The notes under the pieces are model-generated. The model did not search any database, had not been told where the DNA came from, and saw only the letters and a list, made by a program, of their open reading frames with translations. From positions 1-64,000 of the forward strand of contig CAJUFA010000003.1 of NCBI GenBank assembly GCA_910585725.1: 64,000 nucleotides of DNA, in the 5' to 3' direction. Every line of letters starts with the position of its first letter. Within the stretch, counting starts at the first letter, position 1. Below, in pieces: positions 17,278 through 25,533 of this stretch. The position numbers were made by a program, and so were the translations under genes. Source of the stretch: an uncultured Dorea sp. GTDB taxonomy: Bacteria > Bacillota > Clostridia > Lachnospirales > Lachnospiraceae.

Positions 17278-17467
17278 TGGTAAAAATTCTGTTTTTTATA
17301 GTGGTTTTAAAAAGAAACACTATATCCTGCAAAATCTTTCGTTTTAGAATAATTTGTTTAAATTTTAAAAATAGTAGTATTTTTTAGAAACATTATATGG
17401 AAGGTCTGTTATAATATACTAAAAATGGCAAAAAAAGCCAGTATGGCGAAAAGAGGAGATCGTATTC

Positions 17468-18337
17468 ATGGCAAAGTATGAGGAATCTGAGTTTACTTTG
17501 AAACTGATTTATAAGATGGGCGGTTACATCGACGAAAATAACATGCTTCAATTGAAAAAGGGATTCTGTATAGGAGAGAAGATTCCGCCTCATGGAAGGG
17601 TATTTAAGGCAATTGCAGCCAATGTGGAAAAGGCGTACGGCGAGACAGGGCTATGTGGATTAGACGGTGAAAAAGGGAGGATGATCCATCAGTTCCGAAT
17701 GTATATTGACCGTCACAACATAACGTATATCAGAAAGAATTTTAAGAAAGAGGGGATGACGGATGAAGAAGCTTTAAAAACCTATGCAGACGCGAAGTCA
17801 GAGTTGGGCGGGCTTAACGGCGAGAAGATGCTTCGGGAGCCGGCAAGATTTCACAATAAATATCCGGCGGGATTGAGTTATTGGAAGTATCAGAGAGGAA
17901 GGGAGAATAAGAAACGGCTTACTCCGGATTTCCACTCGGAATTTATTATAGACAGGGAGGGAAATTTTGTCAGTCAGTGGAATGTGTTGGAAGAAGATGT
18001 ATATGGAACGATAATCAGCGATATCGAATATTACCGCCGAAAGTACAGTTTTTCTCAAGGACGGATCGAGGACGAACGGGAATGTTTGAGCCGGCGGACA
18101 ATGAGCTGGGAAGAAGTACAACGGCAGATCATGGATACGGAATCCTTCAATTATGCTTCCAGGAACGACGACGTACATCAGAGATTGGATATACAGCCTC
18201 CGGGGAAATTCGATCCGGACATAAGACGCCGGATTGCCGAAGAGTGGAAGAGTCCCTGCAAACATGCAAAGACTCTGAAAGATCTGAAAAACCGCTATTG
18301 TTATCGCTCGGACAAAGGAGACGCGTATTCTGTATAA
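17468..18337 (+). CDS. Uncharacterised soluble protein, possibly DUF3114-like
   Basis: 289 residues, hydrophilic, with no signal peptide or membrane segment. Conserved-looking blocks are LREPARFHNKYP (about residues 121-132), DFHSEFIIDREGNFVSQWNV, TESFNYASRNDDVHQRLDI and the C-terminal IRRRIAEEWKSP. The pattern resembles what I recall of streptococcal DUF3114 proteins, which have no assigned function. A GAGGAG site precedes ATG 17468, and TATAAT occurs about 55 bases upstream, so it is probably transcribed alone. It converges with maf. The histidine/glutamate-rich blocks could form a metal or catalytic site, but this is not established. Confidence 0.7.
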   Translation: MAKYEESEFTLKLIYKMGGYIDENNMLQLKKGFCIGEKIPPHGRVFKAIAANVEKAYGETGLCGLDGEKGRMIHQFRMYIDRHNITYIRKNFKKEGMTDEEALKTYADAKSELGGLNGEKMLREPARFHNKYPAGLSYWKYQRGRENKKRLTPDFHSEFIIDREGNFVSQWNVLEEDVYGTIISDIEYYRRKYSFSQGRIEDERECLSRRTMSWEEVQRQIMDTESFNYASRNDDVHQRLDIQPPGKFDPDIRRRIAEEWKSPCKHAKTLKDLKNRYCYRSDKGDAYSV

Positions 18338-18350
18338 GGGTACTGACGGA

Positions 18351-18941
18351 CTAACATGGAGATAAGGGAGTCGTAAATTCCTTCATAAGTTCCTGATAGA
18401 GACGGCAGATCGGAAGCCCGATTACATTATTGAAGTCTCCGCTGATACGTTTCACATGGATGGCAAATGCACCCTGTATCCCGTAAGCGCCCGCTTTATC
18501 CAGTGGATCGCCGCTGTCCACGTATGCGTGCAGGTCTTCTTTGCAGATGGGACAGAAGGTGACGTCCGTTGATTCATAAAATGTTCTGGTATGCACATTT
18601 CCTCTTTTGGAAATGATCAGGGATACGCCTGTGTAGACTTGGTGGGTACGGTCCGCGAGCATCGACAGCATATCATAAGCTTCTGATTTGTCCGCGGGCT
18701 TGCCGAATATCTCTCCCTGATATACGACGATGGTATCTGCGCCGATCACGACACAGTCAGATTCCCGATGACGGCGAAATACGTCCTCAGCCTTCTGTGC
18801 GGCCAGTTCCATTACAATATCCATAGGAGTCGTCTTGGAGATCTTTTCTTCTATTGAAGATGGGATTACTTCGAATTCAAATCCCGCTCTTGTCAGTAAT
18901 TCTTTTCTTCTCGGAGATGCCGAAGCCAGTATATATTTCAT
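18351..18941 (-). CDS. maf: Maf-family nucleoside triphosphate pyrophosphatase
   Basis: 196 residues. The N-terminal ILASASPRRKELL is the Maf signature, followed by FEVIPSSIEE, VIGADTIVV and the substrate loop with the QVYTGVSLI strand. Family members hydrolyse dTTP, UTP or modified nucleotides to monophosphates and have been linked to septum control in Bacillus. The gene is minus-strand, converges with the unknown protein at 17468 and follows the PII-like/DUF1538 genes by 15 bases, so it may share their message. Confidence 0.93.
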   Translation of the reverse strand: MKYILASASPRRKELLTRAGFEFEVIPSSIEEKISKTTPMDIVMELAAQKAEDVFRRHRESDCVVIGADTIVVYQGEIFGKPADKSEAYDMLSMLADRTHQVYTGVSLIISKRGNVHTRTFYESTDVTFCPICKEDLHAYVDSGDPLDKAGAYGIQGAFAIHVKRISGDFNNVIGLPICRLYQELMKEFTTPLSPC

Positions 18942-18956
18942 GAAAACCCTCCTTAC

Positions 18957-19640
18957 TTAAGACTCTTCTTCCAGAACCCGAAGTCCCGCCGTACTGGTGA
19001 CCGGAAGAGAGAAGACGATTCCTCCTGCCGGACTCGTTGGTCCGGCCTGTTCCATGATAGCCTTCATAATCGAATTCTTTTGCTGTGTGCGGACGACGAT
19101 GAATATCATCTCTTTTTCTTCTGCGAGAGAGATACCAAGGAAACGTTTCGCATGTACCGCCCCGGTTCCTTTGGCGTGGATCACGGTACCGCCCGGCGCG
19201 TTCGCGCTTCTGGCCGCGTCCATGATGGTCTCTATATATCCTGCGTTTGCAATCGCAATCAAAAGTTCATACTCTGTATTCTGCAACGAACTCTCCTCCT
19301 CTATAGATAATTCCTGACCGACAGACAGGTATTGCAGCGTTTTCTTGCCTCCGACGCTGCTTAAGGGAACCAGAAACGCGATTCCCCTGCCGGGAATGTC
19401 GATTTTTACCTGTGTATACAGGTCTTTTTTCAGCAATTTCCAGGTATCCCAGGTAACAAACGAGAAATAAGCCGTCTTTCCGGTGGCTTCTATTCCCAGA
19501 TAATCAAGGACTGCGCTGTTAGCGGTGCCTTCGCCCAGGGCCGTAAGTGTAATATGAATATTGTGCAGCTTAAAAAACTGGATGAATTTGTCGCGCATTC
19601 CTCTGTTGGTGATGATTCCAAGCATATATACCGCGTTCAT
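18957..19640 (-). CDS. Tandem PII-like signalling protein
   Basis: 227 residues composed of two halves that each look like a PII ferredoxin-like fold. The first is about 1-107 (VYMLGIITNRGMRDKFIQFF...IAFLVPLSS). The second is about 121-219 (YELLIAIANAGYIETIMDAA, then GGTVIHAKGTG as in the PII T-loop region, then IVFSLPVTSTAGL as in the PII C-terminal strand). PII proteins are normally ~112-residue trimers that bind ATP/ADP or cAMP and gate transporters. A fused pair is uncommon. It sits 55 bases downstream of the DUF1538 membrane protein on the same strand, so it probably regulates that protein. The canonical uridylylated tyrosine is not apparent. Confidence 0.75.
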   Translation of the reverse strand: MNAVYMLGIITNRGMRDKFIQFFKLHNIHITLTALGEGTANSAVLDYLGIEATGKTAYFSFVTWDTWKLLKKDLYTQVKIDIPGRGIAFLVPLSSVGGKKTLQYLSVGQELSIEEESSLQNTEYELLIAIANAGYIETIMDAARSANAPGGTVIHAKGTGAVHAKRFLGISLAEEKEMIFIVVRTQQKNSIMKAIMEQAGPTSPAGGIVFSLPVTSTAGLRVLEEES

Positions 19641-19695
19641 AAAGCGCCCTCCTGTTTACTGATATGTCGTGTTTCCCGCGATGATGTATATAGGT

Positions 19696-21234
19696 TTATA
19701 ACTCTATAATATCATCATCTGCCAGGATATCAAGATAGGAAACTGATAATGTTTCTGTTTCTGTGGTTTCCTGTTTCCCTGAACGGTATCTATAGACCGC
19801 GCCCTGGAGCTGTATGGCGATCAGCGGGGTCATGGATACCATGGCCACGATTCCGAACGCGTCTCTGACAATATTTCCTCCGATTGCCTGGCATACCCCC
19901 ATGGCGAATGGAAGAAGGAAAGTCGCCGTCATCGGTCCGGATGCCACGCCTCCGGAATCGAATGCAATTGCGGTAAATATCTTCGGTACGAAGAAGGACA
20001 GGCAAATGGCGATCACGTATCCGGGCAGGATAAACCAGAAGACGGAAATTCCGGTCAGTACCCGGACCATAGCAAGACCCACGGATACCGCTACGCCGAG
20101 GGAGAGACTTAATCCCATGGATTTGCCAGAGATAGCGCCGGAGGTGATTTCTTCCACCTGTTCCATCAGTACATAGACGGCGGGCTCTGCTTTTACGATA
20201 AAGAAGCCTATGAGCATACCGATAGGTATCAAAATAAAACGGTAGGGCAGCGCCGCGATCATCTGTCCCAAATAGTTTCCGACAGGCATGAAACCTACGT
20301 TTACTCCGGTGAGGAATAAGACCAGACCGATATATGTATAGGCAATACCGATGATAATCTTAAGAAGCGTCTTTTTTTTCAATCTCAGAGAGATGATTTG
20401 AAAAGCCGTAAAAAACAGTGCGATGGGCAAAAGAGACACCATAATTTCCTTAATGTATTCCGGAAATCCTACGGCAAAATACCTGCCAAGTTCTATAGAA
20501 TCCTGAAGCGCCGGAAGCTCGGGAGGCGTATAAGCGGCGTCTTCGGGATGATAGAGAAGCCCGAGGGTCAGCACGGCGAGAATAGGGCCGATGGAGCAGA
20601 GCGCGACGAGACCGAAGCTGTCTGCCTCCGCGTGTTTGTCGCTTCGGACGGCAGCGAAGCCGACGCCCATCGACATGATGAAGGGGACGGTCATAGGCCC
20701 TGTCGTCACACCGCCGGAGTCAAACGCAACCGCAAGAAAATCTTCCTTAACAAGGAAAGCAAGCCCGAATACAAAGATATAAAATACGATGAGAAGCGGC
20801 GGAAGCGCAACGGAGAACAGCATACGAAGCACTGCTATCGCCAGAAAGGATCCGACTCCGAAAGCGACCGCCAGGATCAGGATATGATTCGGTATAGAAG
20901 GAACCTGTTCGGCCAGAACCTGGAGATCAGGTTCCGATACGGTGATCAGGCAGCCCAGGAGAAAACACAGGAAGAGGACGACCTGAAGCTTCATGGACTT
21001 TGCCATCTTCGTGCCGACTTTTTCTCCCATAGGCGTCATGGCGAGTTCCGCCCCCAGCGTAAAGAACATCATACCAATGACAAGAAGCACTGCGCCGAAT
21101 AAAAACAACAGCAGTATAGCCGGCGGGACGGGAGCGACGGTGAAACTTAACAACAGTACGATTCCTAAGATAGGAAGCACCGCTTTTAATGCTTCTTCTA
21201 ATTTTTCGGATAATTTTGTCTGGTAAAAATTCAT
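19696..21234 (-). CDS. DUF1538 multi-pass membrane protein (two repeats)
   Basis: 512 residues with about twelve to fourteen hydrophobic helices arranged as two homologous halves. Each half carries the same signature, AFDSGGVTTGPMT near residue 170 and AFDSGGVASGPMT near residue 422, in a re-entrant-like position. This is the DUF1538 family, a putative transporter of unknown substrate. The inverted-repeat architecture and the adjacent PII-like regulator resemble AmtB-GlnK and SbtA-SbtB pairs. The acidic C-terminal tail (LDILADDDIIEL) is cytoplasmic and could contact the regulator. Transport function is inference. Confidence 0.85.
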   Translation of the reverse strand: MNFYQTKLSEKLEEALKAVLPILGIVLLLSFTVAPVPPAILLLFLFGAVLLVIGMMFFTLGAELAMTPMGEKVGTKMAKSMKLQVVLFLCFLLGCLITVSEPDLQVLAEQVPSIPNHILILAVAFGVGSFLAIAVLRMLFSVALPPLLIVFYIFVFGLAFLVKEDFLAVAFDSGGVTTGPMTVPFIMSMGVGFAAVRSDKHAEADSFGLVALCSIGPILAVLTLGLLYHPEDAAYTPPELPALQDSIELGRYFAVGFPEYIKEIMVSLLPIALFFTAFQIISLRLKKKTLLKIIIGIAYTYIGLVLFLTGVNVGFMPVGNYLGQMIAALPYRFILIPIGMLIGFFIVKAEPAVYVLMEQVEEITSGAISGKSMGLSLSLGVAVSVGLAMVRVLTGISVFWFILPGYVIAICLSFFVPKIFTAIAFDSGGVASGPMTATFLLPFAMGVCQAIGGNIVRDAFGIVAMVSMTPLIAIQLQGAVYRYRSGKQETTETETLSVSYLDILADDDIIEL

Positions 21235-21251
21235 AAAAAAGGATCCTTTCT

Positions 21252-21285
21252 CGAGTCAAAGACATTGCGGCAGCCGCCCGACTCG
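21252..21285 (-). other. Structured leader of the DUF1538 operon
   Basis: CGAGTC at 21252-21257 pairs with GACTCG at 21280-21285, and a smaller GCGG/CCGC stem lies inside. It sits just upstream of the DUF1538 start on the minus strand. No known riboswitch class is recognised, so this may only be an mRNA-stabilising hairpin. Confidence 0.35.
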
Positions 21286-21408
21286 TTGTTCGCGGGAAAT
21301 AAAAACTTGACCTGTTATATATACTGTAGCATAATCTAAGAAAGAACCGCAACTTTAATCTGATGAAAAAGGAGCAAATAGTAAGGATTTAACGGTTTCT
21401 TAACGGGC

Positions 21409-21437
21409 TTGCAAAGCTTGTACGAATTCGTTATAAT
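21409..21437 (+). promoter_or_regulatory. Sigma-A promoter of the ProX-like gene
   Basis: TTGCAA at 21409 and TATAAT at 21432 are separated by 17 bases, 34 bases before the start codon. Confidence 0.75.
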
Positions 21438-21470
21438 TAACCACAGAACAATTATGGAGGTTTATAAAAG

Positions 21471-22007
21471 ATGTATATCAGCGAGATCAGGACATCCGCA
21501 CCCACGGATGAACGTATGCCGTTAGAGAGAAAGATGTATGAGACATTGGATCGATTGAAGATACCATATGAACAAGTAGATAACGATCCTGCAGCATCCA
21601 TGGAGGAATGCGCCGCCATCGATGATGCGATTGGAACAGAGATCCGTAAGAACGTGTTCTTGTGTAATCAGAAGAAGACTACGTTCTTCTTGTTGGTGAT
21701 GCCGGCGAATAAGGCGTTTGACACGGCTTCTTTCAGTAAGAAATTAGGAGTATCACATATGTCGTTCGCGCCGCCGGAGAAGATGATGGAGCACCTTGGA
21801 ACAACGCCGGGATCGGCGAGCGTCGCAGGACTTCTGACGGATGAGGATGATTATGTGCAGGTCATTGTGGATAAAGAGGTGGCTGACGCGGAATGGTTTG
21901 GATGCAATCCGGGAATTAATACCAGCCATCTGAAATTCAAAACAAAAGATCTCCTGAATAAGTTTCTTCCGGCGATTCATCACAGGGCAAGGATCGTTGC
22001 ATTATAG
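21471..22007 (+). CDS. ProX/YbaK-type aminoacyl-tRNA deacylase
   Basis: 178 residues of the YbaK/ProRS INS editing superfamily, nearest to freestanding ProX (PrdX), which hydrolyses Ala-tRNA-Pro. Visible blocks are LDRLKIPYEQVDNDPAASM, the lysine in RKNVFLCNQKK, a long FLLVMPANKAFD strand, SHMSFAPPEKM, and the C-terminal GCNPGINTSHLKF. GGAGG lies before ATG 21471. Clostridial ProRS usually lacks or has a degenerate editing domain, which would make a trans-editor useful; proS is outside the window. A second, more YbaK-like protein is at 46059. Confidence 0.85.
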   Translation: MYISEIRTSAPTDERMPLERKMYETLDRLKIPYEQVDNDPAASMEECAAIDDAIGTEIRKNVFLCNQKKTTFFLLVMPANKAFDTASFSKKLGVSHMSFAPPEKMMEHLGTTPGSASVAGLLTDEDDYVQVIVDKEVADAEWFGCNPGINTSHLKFKTKDLLNKFLPAIHHRARIVAL

Positions 22008-22032
22008 TTAATTCGTTGCATTATAGCTAATA
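21995..22032 (+). repeat. 19-bp imperfect tandem duplication across the ProX stop codon
   Basis: Units at 21995-22013 and 22014-22032 match at all but two positions. The TAG of the upstream gene is inside the first unit. Confidence 0.85.
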
Positions 22033-22077
22033 TGGAAGCGGGATAATTGGCAGAAAGAGCGAGGAGTAAGATAGAAG

Positions 22078-23787
22078 ATGAAGACATCAGAAGATTTGAG
22101 GCAACTGTTGGATCGTATAGATCACAGGGGATATCCGGCATATAAGGATACAAAAGGCGCGTATCAATTTGGGAAGTATGTTCTTTTTATTGATCACGTA
22201 CAGGGAGATCCGTTTGCGTCTCCGTCAAAATTAAGCGTCAAGGTTCCGGGGCGCCTGGCGGGATTTCCAAAGGAATTATTCGATAAGAAACATAAGAGGA
22301 TCGCGCTGCAGGATGAATTGATCCGTAATTTCTGGAAACAGATACAGCAGTATTCTTTTCAGGCGAAAGGCTCGGGAAAGAGCGGCGTCATTAGCGTAAC
22401 ACGGTGTTCCCAGGAGATTTTGGAACGGACGGCATGTGAGATCGATTCCGGAAACGGAGATATCACGGTAAGGTTTGAGGTTGGTTTCCCCGCGAACGGA
22501 AGGACGATCAATGCAGGAGAGCTTAAGAAGATCTTGTATGATTTTCTTCCGGTCTGTGTGGAAAAGGCATTGTATTACGGAAGAATTGATAAGAAGAAGA
22601 TACGCCAGGTCATGGAATTATCGGAAGATCAGGAATTTATCCGAAGTCAGTTAGAGGTAAAAGGACTGGTAGCGTTTGTGGCGAACGACTCTGTTCTTCC
22701 AAGAGAATCCGGCGTATCGCAGCGTCCGATGAAAAGCGGCGTTCCGTTTGTGTCCCCCGAATCTATGGAAGTCACGATGGAACTTCCATATAAGGGAACG
22801 ATCCGCGGCATGGGTATTCCAAAGGGGGTCACGCTGATCGTAGGCGGAGGATATCACGGAAAGTCCACACTCTTAAAAGCCTTGGAGACAGGCGTGTATC
22901 CCCATATTATCGGCGACGGAAGAGAATATGTAGTAACAGATGCCGCCGCTATGAAGATTCGGGCGGAGGACGGACGCAGCATCAAACATACGGATATCTC
23001 GATGTTTATCAATGATTTGCCAAACGGAAAGAATACGGTTGCTTTTGATACGGAGGATGCCAGCGGAAGCACGTCTCAGGCGGCGAACGTCGTAGAGAGC
23101 ATGGAAGCCGGGGCGACGGCGTTTCTAATCGATGAAGATACGAGCGCGACGAATTTTATGGTTCGGGATGAACTGATGCAGCGGGTGATTCACCGGGATA
23201 TGGAGCCGATCACGCCGTTTATCGAGAGGGTCAGAGAGTTATATGAGAGATTTGGAATCTCTACGGTCATCGTAGCGGGAAGTTCCGGCGCGTATTTTGA
23301 GGTTGCGGATACGATCGTACAGATGGACCGTTATGTTCCAAAAGAGATCACGGAACTTGCGAAAGAAGCCGCCAGAGATTATCCAAAGCTCAAACTGCCA
23401 AAGGACGGTGTGGGACAGCCTTCTTTTGACCGTAAGGTACGCCATAATACAGAATTTAAGCATAAAGGACGCGTCAAGATCAAGACGATGGGGAGAGACG
23501 GCGTTATGCTGAATCACGAGACCGTCGATTTGAGATATGTGGAACAGTTGATGGACAGCGAGCAGCTGACCGCCCTTGGAAATATGGTTAAATATCTGGA
23601 AGAGCAGATGTTTGACGGAAGAAAGACCCTCGGACAGGCAGTCGAGGCGCTCTGGGCGGAGCTGAATCAGCGGGGACTTAAGGTAATATGCGACGGCGGT
23701 TATCTTCCGGGGAATCTGGCTATGCCAAGAAAGCAGGAGATATATGCATGTCTGAATCGTTACCGGCGTTTGGGGACGTCTCGCTGA
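22078..23787 (+). CDS. Predicted ATPase of the ABC class (PF09818-like)
   Basis: 569 residues. A ~240-residue N-terminal region (SEDLRQLLDRIDHRGYPAYK) precedes a P-loop domain with Walker A GGGYHGKSTLLKALE near residue 262, HIIGDGREYVVTDAAAMKIR, a signature-like DASGSTSQA and Walker B FLIDEDTSATNFM. The C-terminal ~130 residues are basic and helical. This is the soluble, transporter-less ABC-ATPase family found in many bacteria; its biochemical role is unsettled and nucleic-acid binding has been suggested. It follows the ProX-like gene by 70 bases and may be cotranscribed. Confidence 0.85.
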   Translation: MKTSEDLRQLLDRIDHRGYPAYKDTKGAYQFGKYVLFIDHVQGDPFASPSKLSVKVPGRLAGFPKELFDKKHKRIALQDELIRNFWKQIQQYSFQAKGSGKSGVISVTRCSQEILERTACEIDSGNGDITVRFEVGFPANGRTINAGELKKILYDFLPVCVEKALYYGRIDKKKIRQVMELSEDQEFIRSQLEVKGLVAFVANDSVLPRESGVSQRPMKSGVPFVSPESMEVTMELPYKGTIRGMGIPKGVTLIVGGGYHGKSTLLKALETGVYPHIIGDGREYVVTDAAAMKIRAEDGRSIKHTDISMFINDLPNGKNTVAFDTEDASGSTSQAANVVESMEAGATAFLIDEDTSATNFMVRDELMQRVIHRDMEPITPFIERVRELYERFGISTVIVAGSSGAYFEVADTIVQMDRYVPKEITELAKEAARDYPKLKLPKDGVGQPSFDRKVRHNTEFKHKGRVKIKTMGRDGVMLNHETVDLRYVEQLMDSEQLTALGNMVKYLEEQMFDGRKTLGQAVEALWAELNQRGLKVICDGGYLPGNLAMPRKQEIYACLNRYRRLGTSR

Positions 23788-23823
23788 TAAAGCCGGGTTA
23801 AAAATGAAGAGAGGGGGAATCCT

Positions 23824-24393
23824 ATGAGAGTGATTGCAGGAAGCGCCAGAAGAATACAATTGAAGACGTTGGAGGGGATGGATACACGTCCCACCACTGA
23901 CCGGATCAAGGAAACCTTATTCAATATGATTGCTCCTTACCTGTACGACTGTATTTTCCTGGATTTGTTTGCCGGGAGCGGAGGAATCGGAATAGAAGCG
24001 TTAAGCAGAGGCGCGATGGAGGCGGTATTTGTCGAGAAGAATCCGAAAGCGATGGAATATATCAAAGAAAATTTGGAGCGCACACATCTGAAACGAAAAG
24101 GAATGACGATGTCTATGGATGTCATGACGGCGCTTTATAAGCTGGAAGGCGAGAAGCAGTTCGATTATATTTTCATGGATCCGCCCTATGGACAGGGACT
24201 GGAACAGAAGGTTCTGTCATATCTGTCAGAATCCTCTCTTTTATCTTCCGACGGAGTGATTATTGTCGAAGCTTCAAAAGACGCCGACTTTGAATATGTG
24301 AAAAAATTTGGGTTTTCTATAATAAAAACGAAAGAATACAAGACGAATAAGCATGTGTTTGTGGAACCGTCAGGAAGGAAAGGGATATGTTGA
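23824..24393 (+). CDS. rsmD: 16S rRNA (guanine-966-N2)-methyltransferase
   Basis: 189 residues. The N-terminus MRVIAGSARRIQLKT, the TRPTTDRIKETLFN block, SAM-binding LFAGSGGIGIEALSRGA and the catalytic DPPY (FMDPPYGQG, around residue 120) define RsmD. It methylates G966 in the 30S head. GAGGGGG precedes the ATG, and its last codons overlap the coaD start by seven bases, the same rsmD-coaD coupling as ylbH-coaD in Bacillus. Confidence 0.95.
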   Translation: MRVIAGSARRIQLKTLEGMDTRPTTDRIKETLFNMIAPYLYDCIFLDLFAGSGGIGIEALSRGAMEAVFVEKNPKAMEYIKENLERTHLKRKGMTMSMDVMTALYKLEGEKQFDYIFMDPPYGQGLEQKVLSYLSESSLLSSDGVIIVEASKDADFEYVKKFGFSIIKTKEYKTNKHVFVEPSGRKGIC

Positions 24394-24881
24394 GAGCAAT
24401 CTATCCGGGGAGCTTCGATCCTGTCACGTACGGACATCTTGATGTGCTCCGGCGTTCGGCGCGGCTGGTGGATGAATTAATTATCGGAGTCTTGAATAAT
24501 AAAGCAAAAAGTCCGTTGTTTTCCGTAGAAGAACGTGTTAAAATGTTAAAGGAAGTGACGGAAGATATACCGAATGTAAAGATTATTCCATTTGAAGGAT
24601 TGTTGGTAGATTTTGCCCGCAAGATGGATGCGGGGATGGTAATACGCGGATTGAGGGCGATTACGGACTTCGAATATGAATTGCAGATGGCGCAGACGAA
24701 TCACAAGATGGCGCCGGAAGTGGACACCGCATTTCTGACAACTAGTTTGGAATATTCATATCTGAGCTCTACCACAGTAAAAGAAGTGGCTGCTTTCGGA
24801 GGGGATATTTCGCAGTTTGTGCCGGATATTGTCGCGGACAGGATTACAGAGAAGATGAAGAAGGAGAGTGTAGATGTATGA
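24387..24881 (+). CDS. coaD: Phosphopantetheine adenylyltransferase
   Basis: 164 residues. It makes dephospho-CoA from 4'-phosphopantetheine and ATP. The nucleotidyltransferase motif AIYPGSFDPVTYGHLDV and the late SSTTVKE (ISSTxxR-like) element are present, with VIRGLRAITDFEYE in the middle. Overlaps at both ends (seven bases with rsmD, four with the coiled-coil gene) show tight translational coupling. Confidence 0.97.
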   Translation: MLRAIYPGSFDPVTYGHLDVLRRSARLVDELIIGVLNNKAKSPLFSVEERVKMLKEVTEDIPNVKIIPFEGLLVDFARKMDAGMVIRGLRAITDFEYELQMAQTNHKMAPEVDTAFLTTSLEYSYLSSTTVKEVAAFGGDISQFVPDIVADRITEKMKKESVDV

Positions 24882-25516
24882 GTAGCCGTATTGAACAGAT
24901 TATTGATGAGATTGAAGAATATATTGACAGCTGCAAATTTCAGCCGTTGTCTACGTCTAAGATCATCGTGAATAAGGACCAGATGGACGAATTGCTTCGG
25001 GAGCTTCGCATGAAGACTCCGGATGAGATTAAGCGTTATCAGAAGATTATTGCAAATAAGGACGCGATTCTGGCAGACGCCCAGTCAAAGGCGGACAGCA
25101 TGATAGAGGAAGCGCAGATTCATACCAGCGAGCTGGTCAGCGAACATGAGATTATGCAGCAGGCATATTCCCAGGCAAATGAGATCGTAACGGCAGCTAC
25201 GGAACAGGCCCAGGAGATTCTGGATCATGCGACAAGAGACGCCAATGATATTCGGATTGGCGCGATGCAGTATACGGATGATCTGCTGGCGAACGCAGAG
25301 AGTATTATCGGTCATACACTTGACAGTTATACTACGAAGTATGACGGGCTTGTAAATTCTCTGCAGGAGTGTTATGATATGGTTCGTAACAATCGTTCGG
25401 AGCTTGAGATTCCGGAACAGTCTGCGGAAGGGCTTGAGGCGGAGTATGGCGGTACAGAATACGAGAGCGCCGAGCCGGAACCGGAATATATACCTGAAGA
25501 GGAAGATCTGGAATAA
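24878..25516 (+). CDS. Coiled-coil protein downstream of coaD
   Basis: 212 residues, hydrophilic, acidic. After an N-terminal ~50-residue block (RIEQIIDEIEEYIDSCKF), a heptad-rich helix spans about residues 50-165 (ADAQSKADSMIEEAQ, EIVTAATEQAQEILD), and the C-terminus is a disordered Glu/Pro tail. It resembles ATP-synthase b-subunit or DivIVA-like coiled coils, as is common for unnamed proteins in this spot in Lachnospiraceae. It starts with an ATGA overlap on coaD and converges with ylbJ. A role in cell division or envelope scaffolding is possible but not shown. Confidence 0.75.
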   Translation: MSSRIEQIIDEIEEYIDSCKFQPLSTSKIIVNKDQMDELLRELRMKTPDEIKRYQKIIANKDAILADAQSKADSMIEEAQIHTSELVSEHEIMQQAYSQANEIVTAATEQAQEILDHATRDANDIRIGAMQYTDDLLANAESIIGHTLDSYTTKYDGLVNSLQECYDMVRNNRSELEIPEQSAEGLEAEYGGTEYESAEPEPEYIPEEEDLE

Positions 25517-25533
25517 GGATTATCCAATGCAGA

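Noticed and set aside
20398..21102. 234-residue open frame on the plus strand
   Set aside because: It is antisense to the DUF1538 gene, strongly charged and low in hydrophobic residues; it mirrors codon bias of the real gene.
23239..23859. 206-residue minus-strand frame opposite the ABC-class ATPase
   Set aside because: Antisense shadow with no recognisable domain or start signal.
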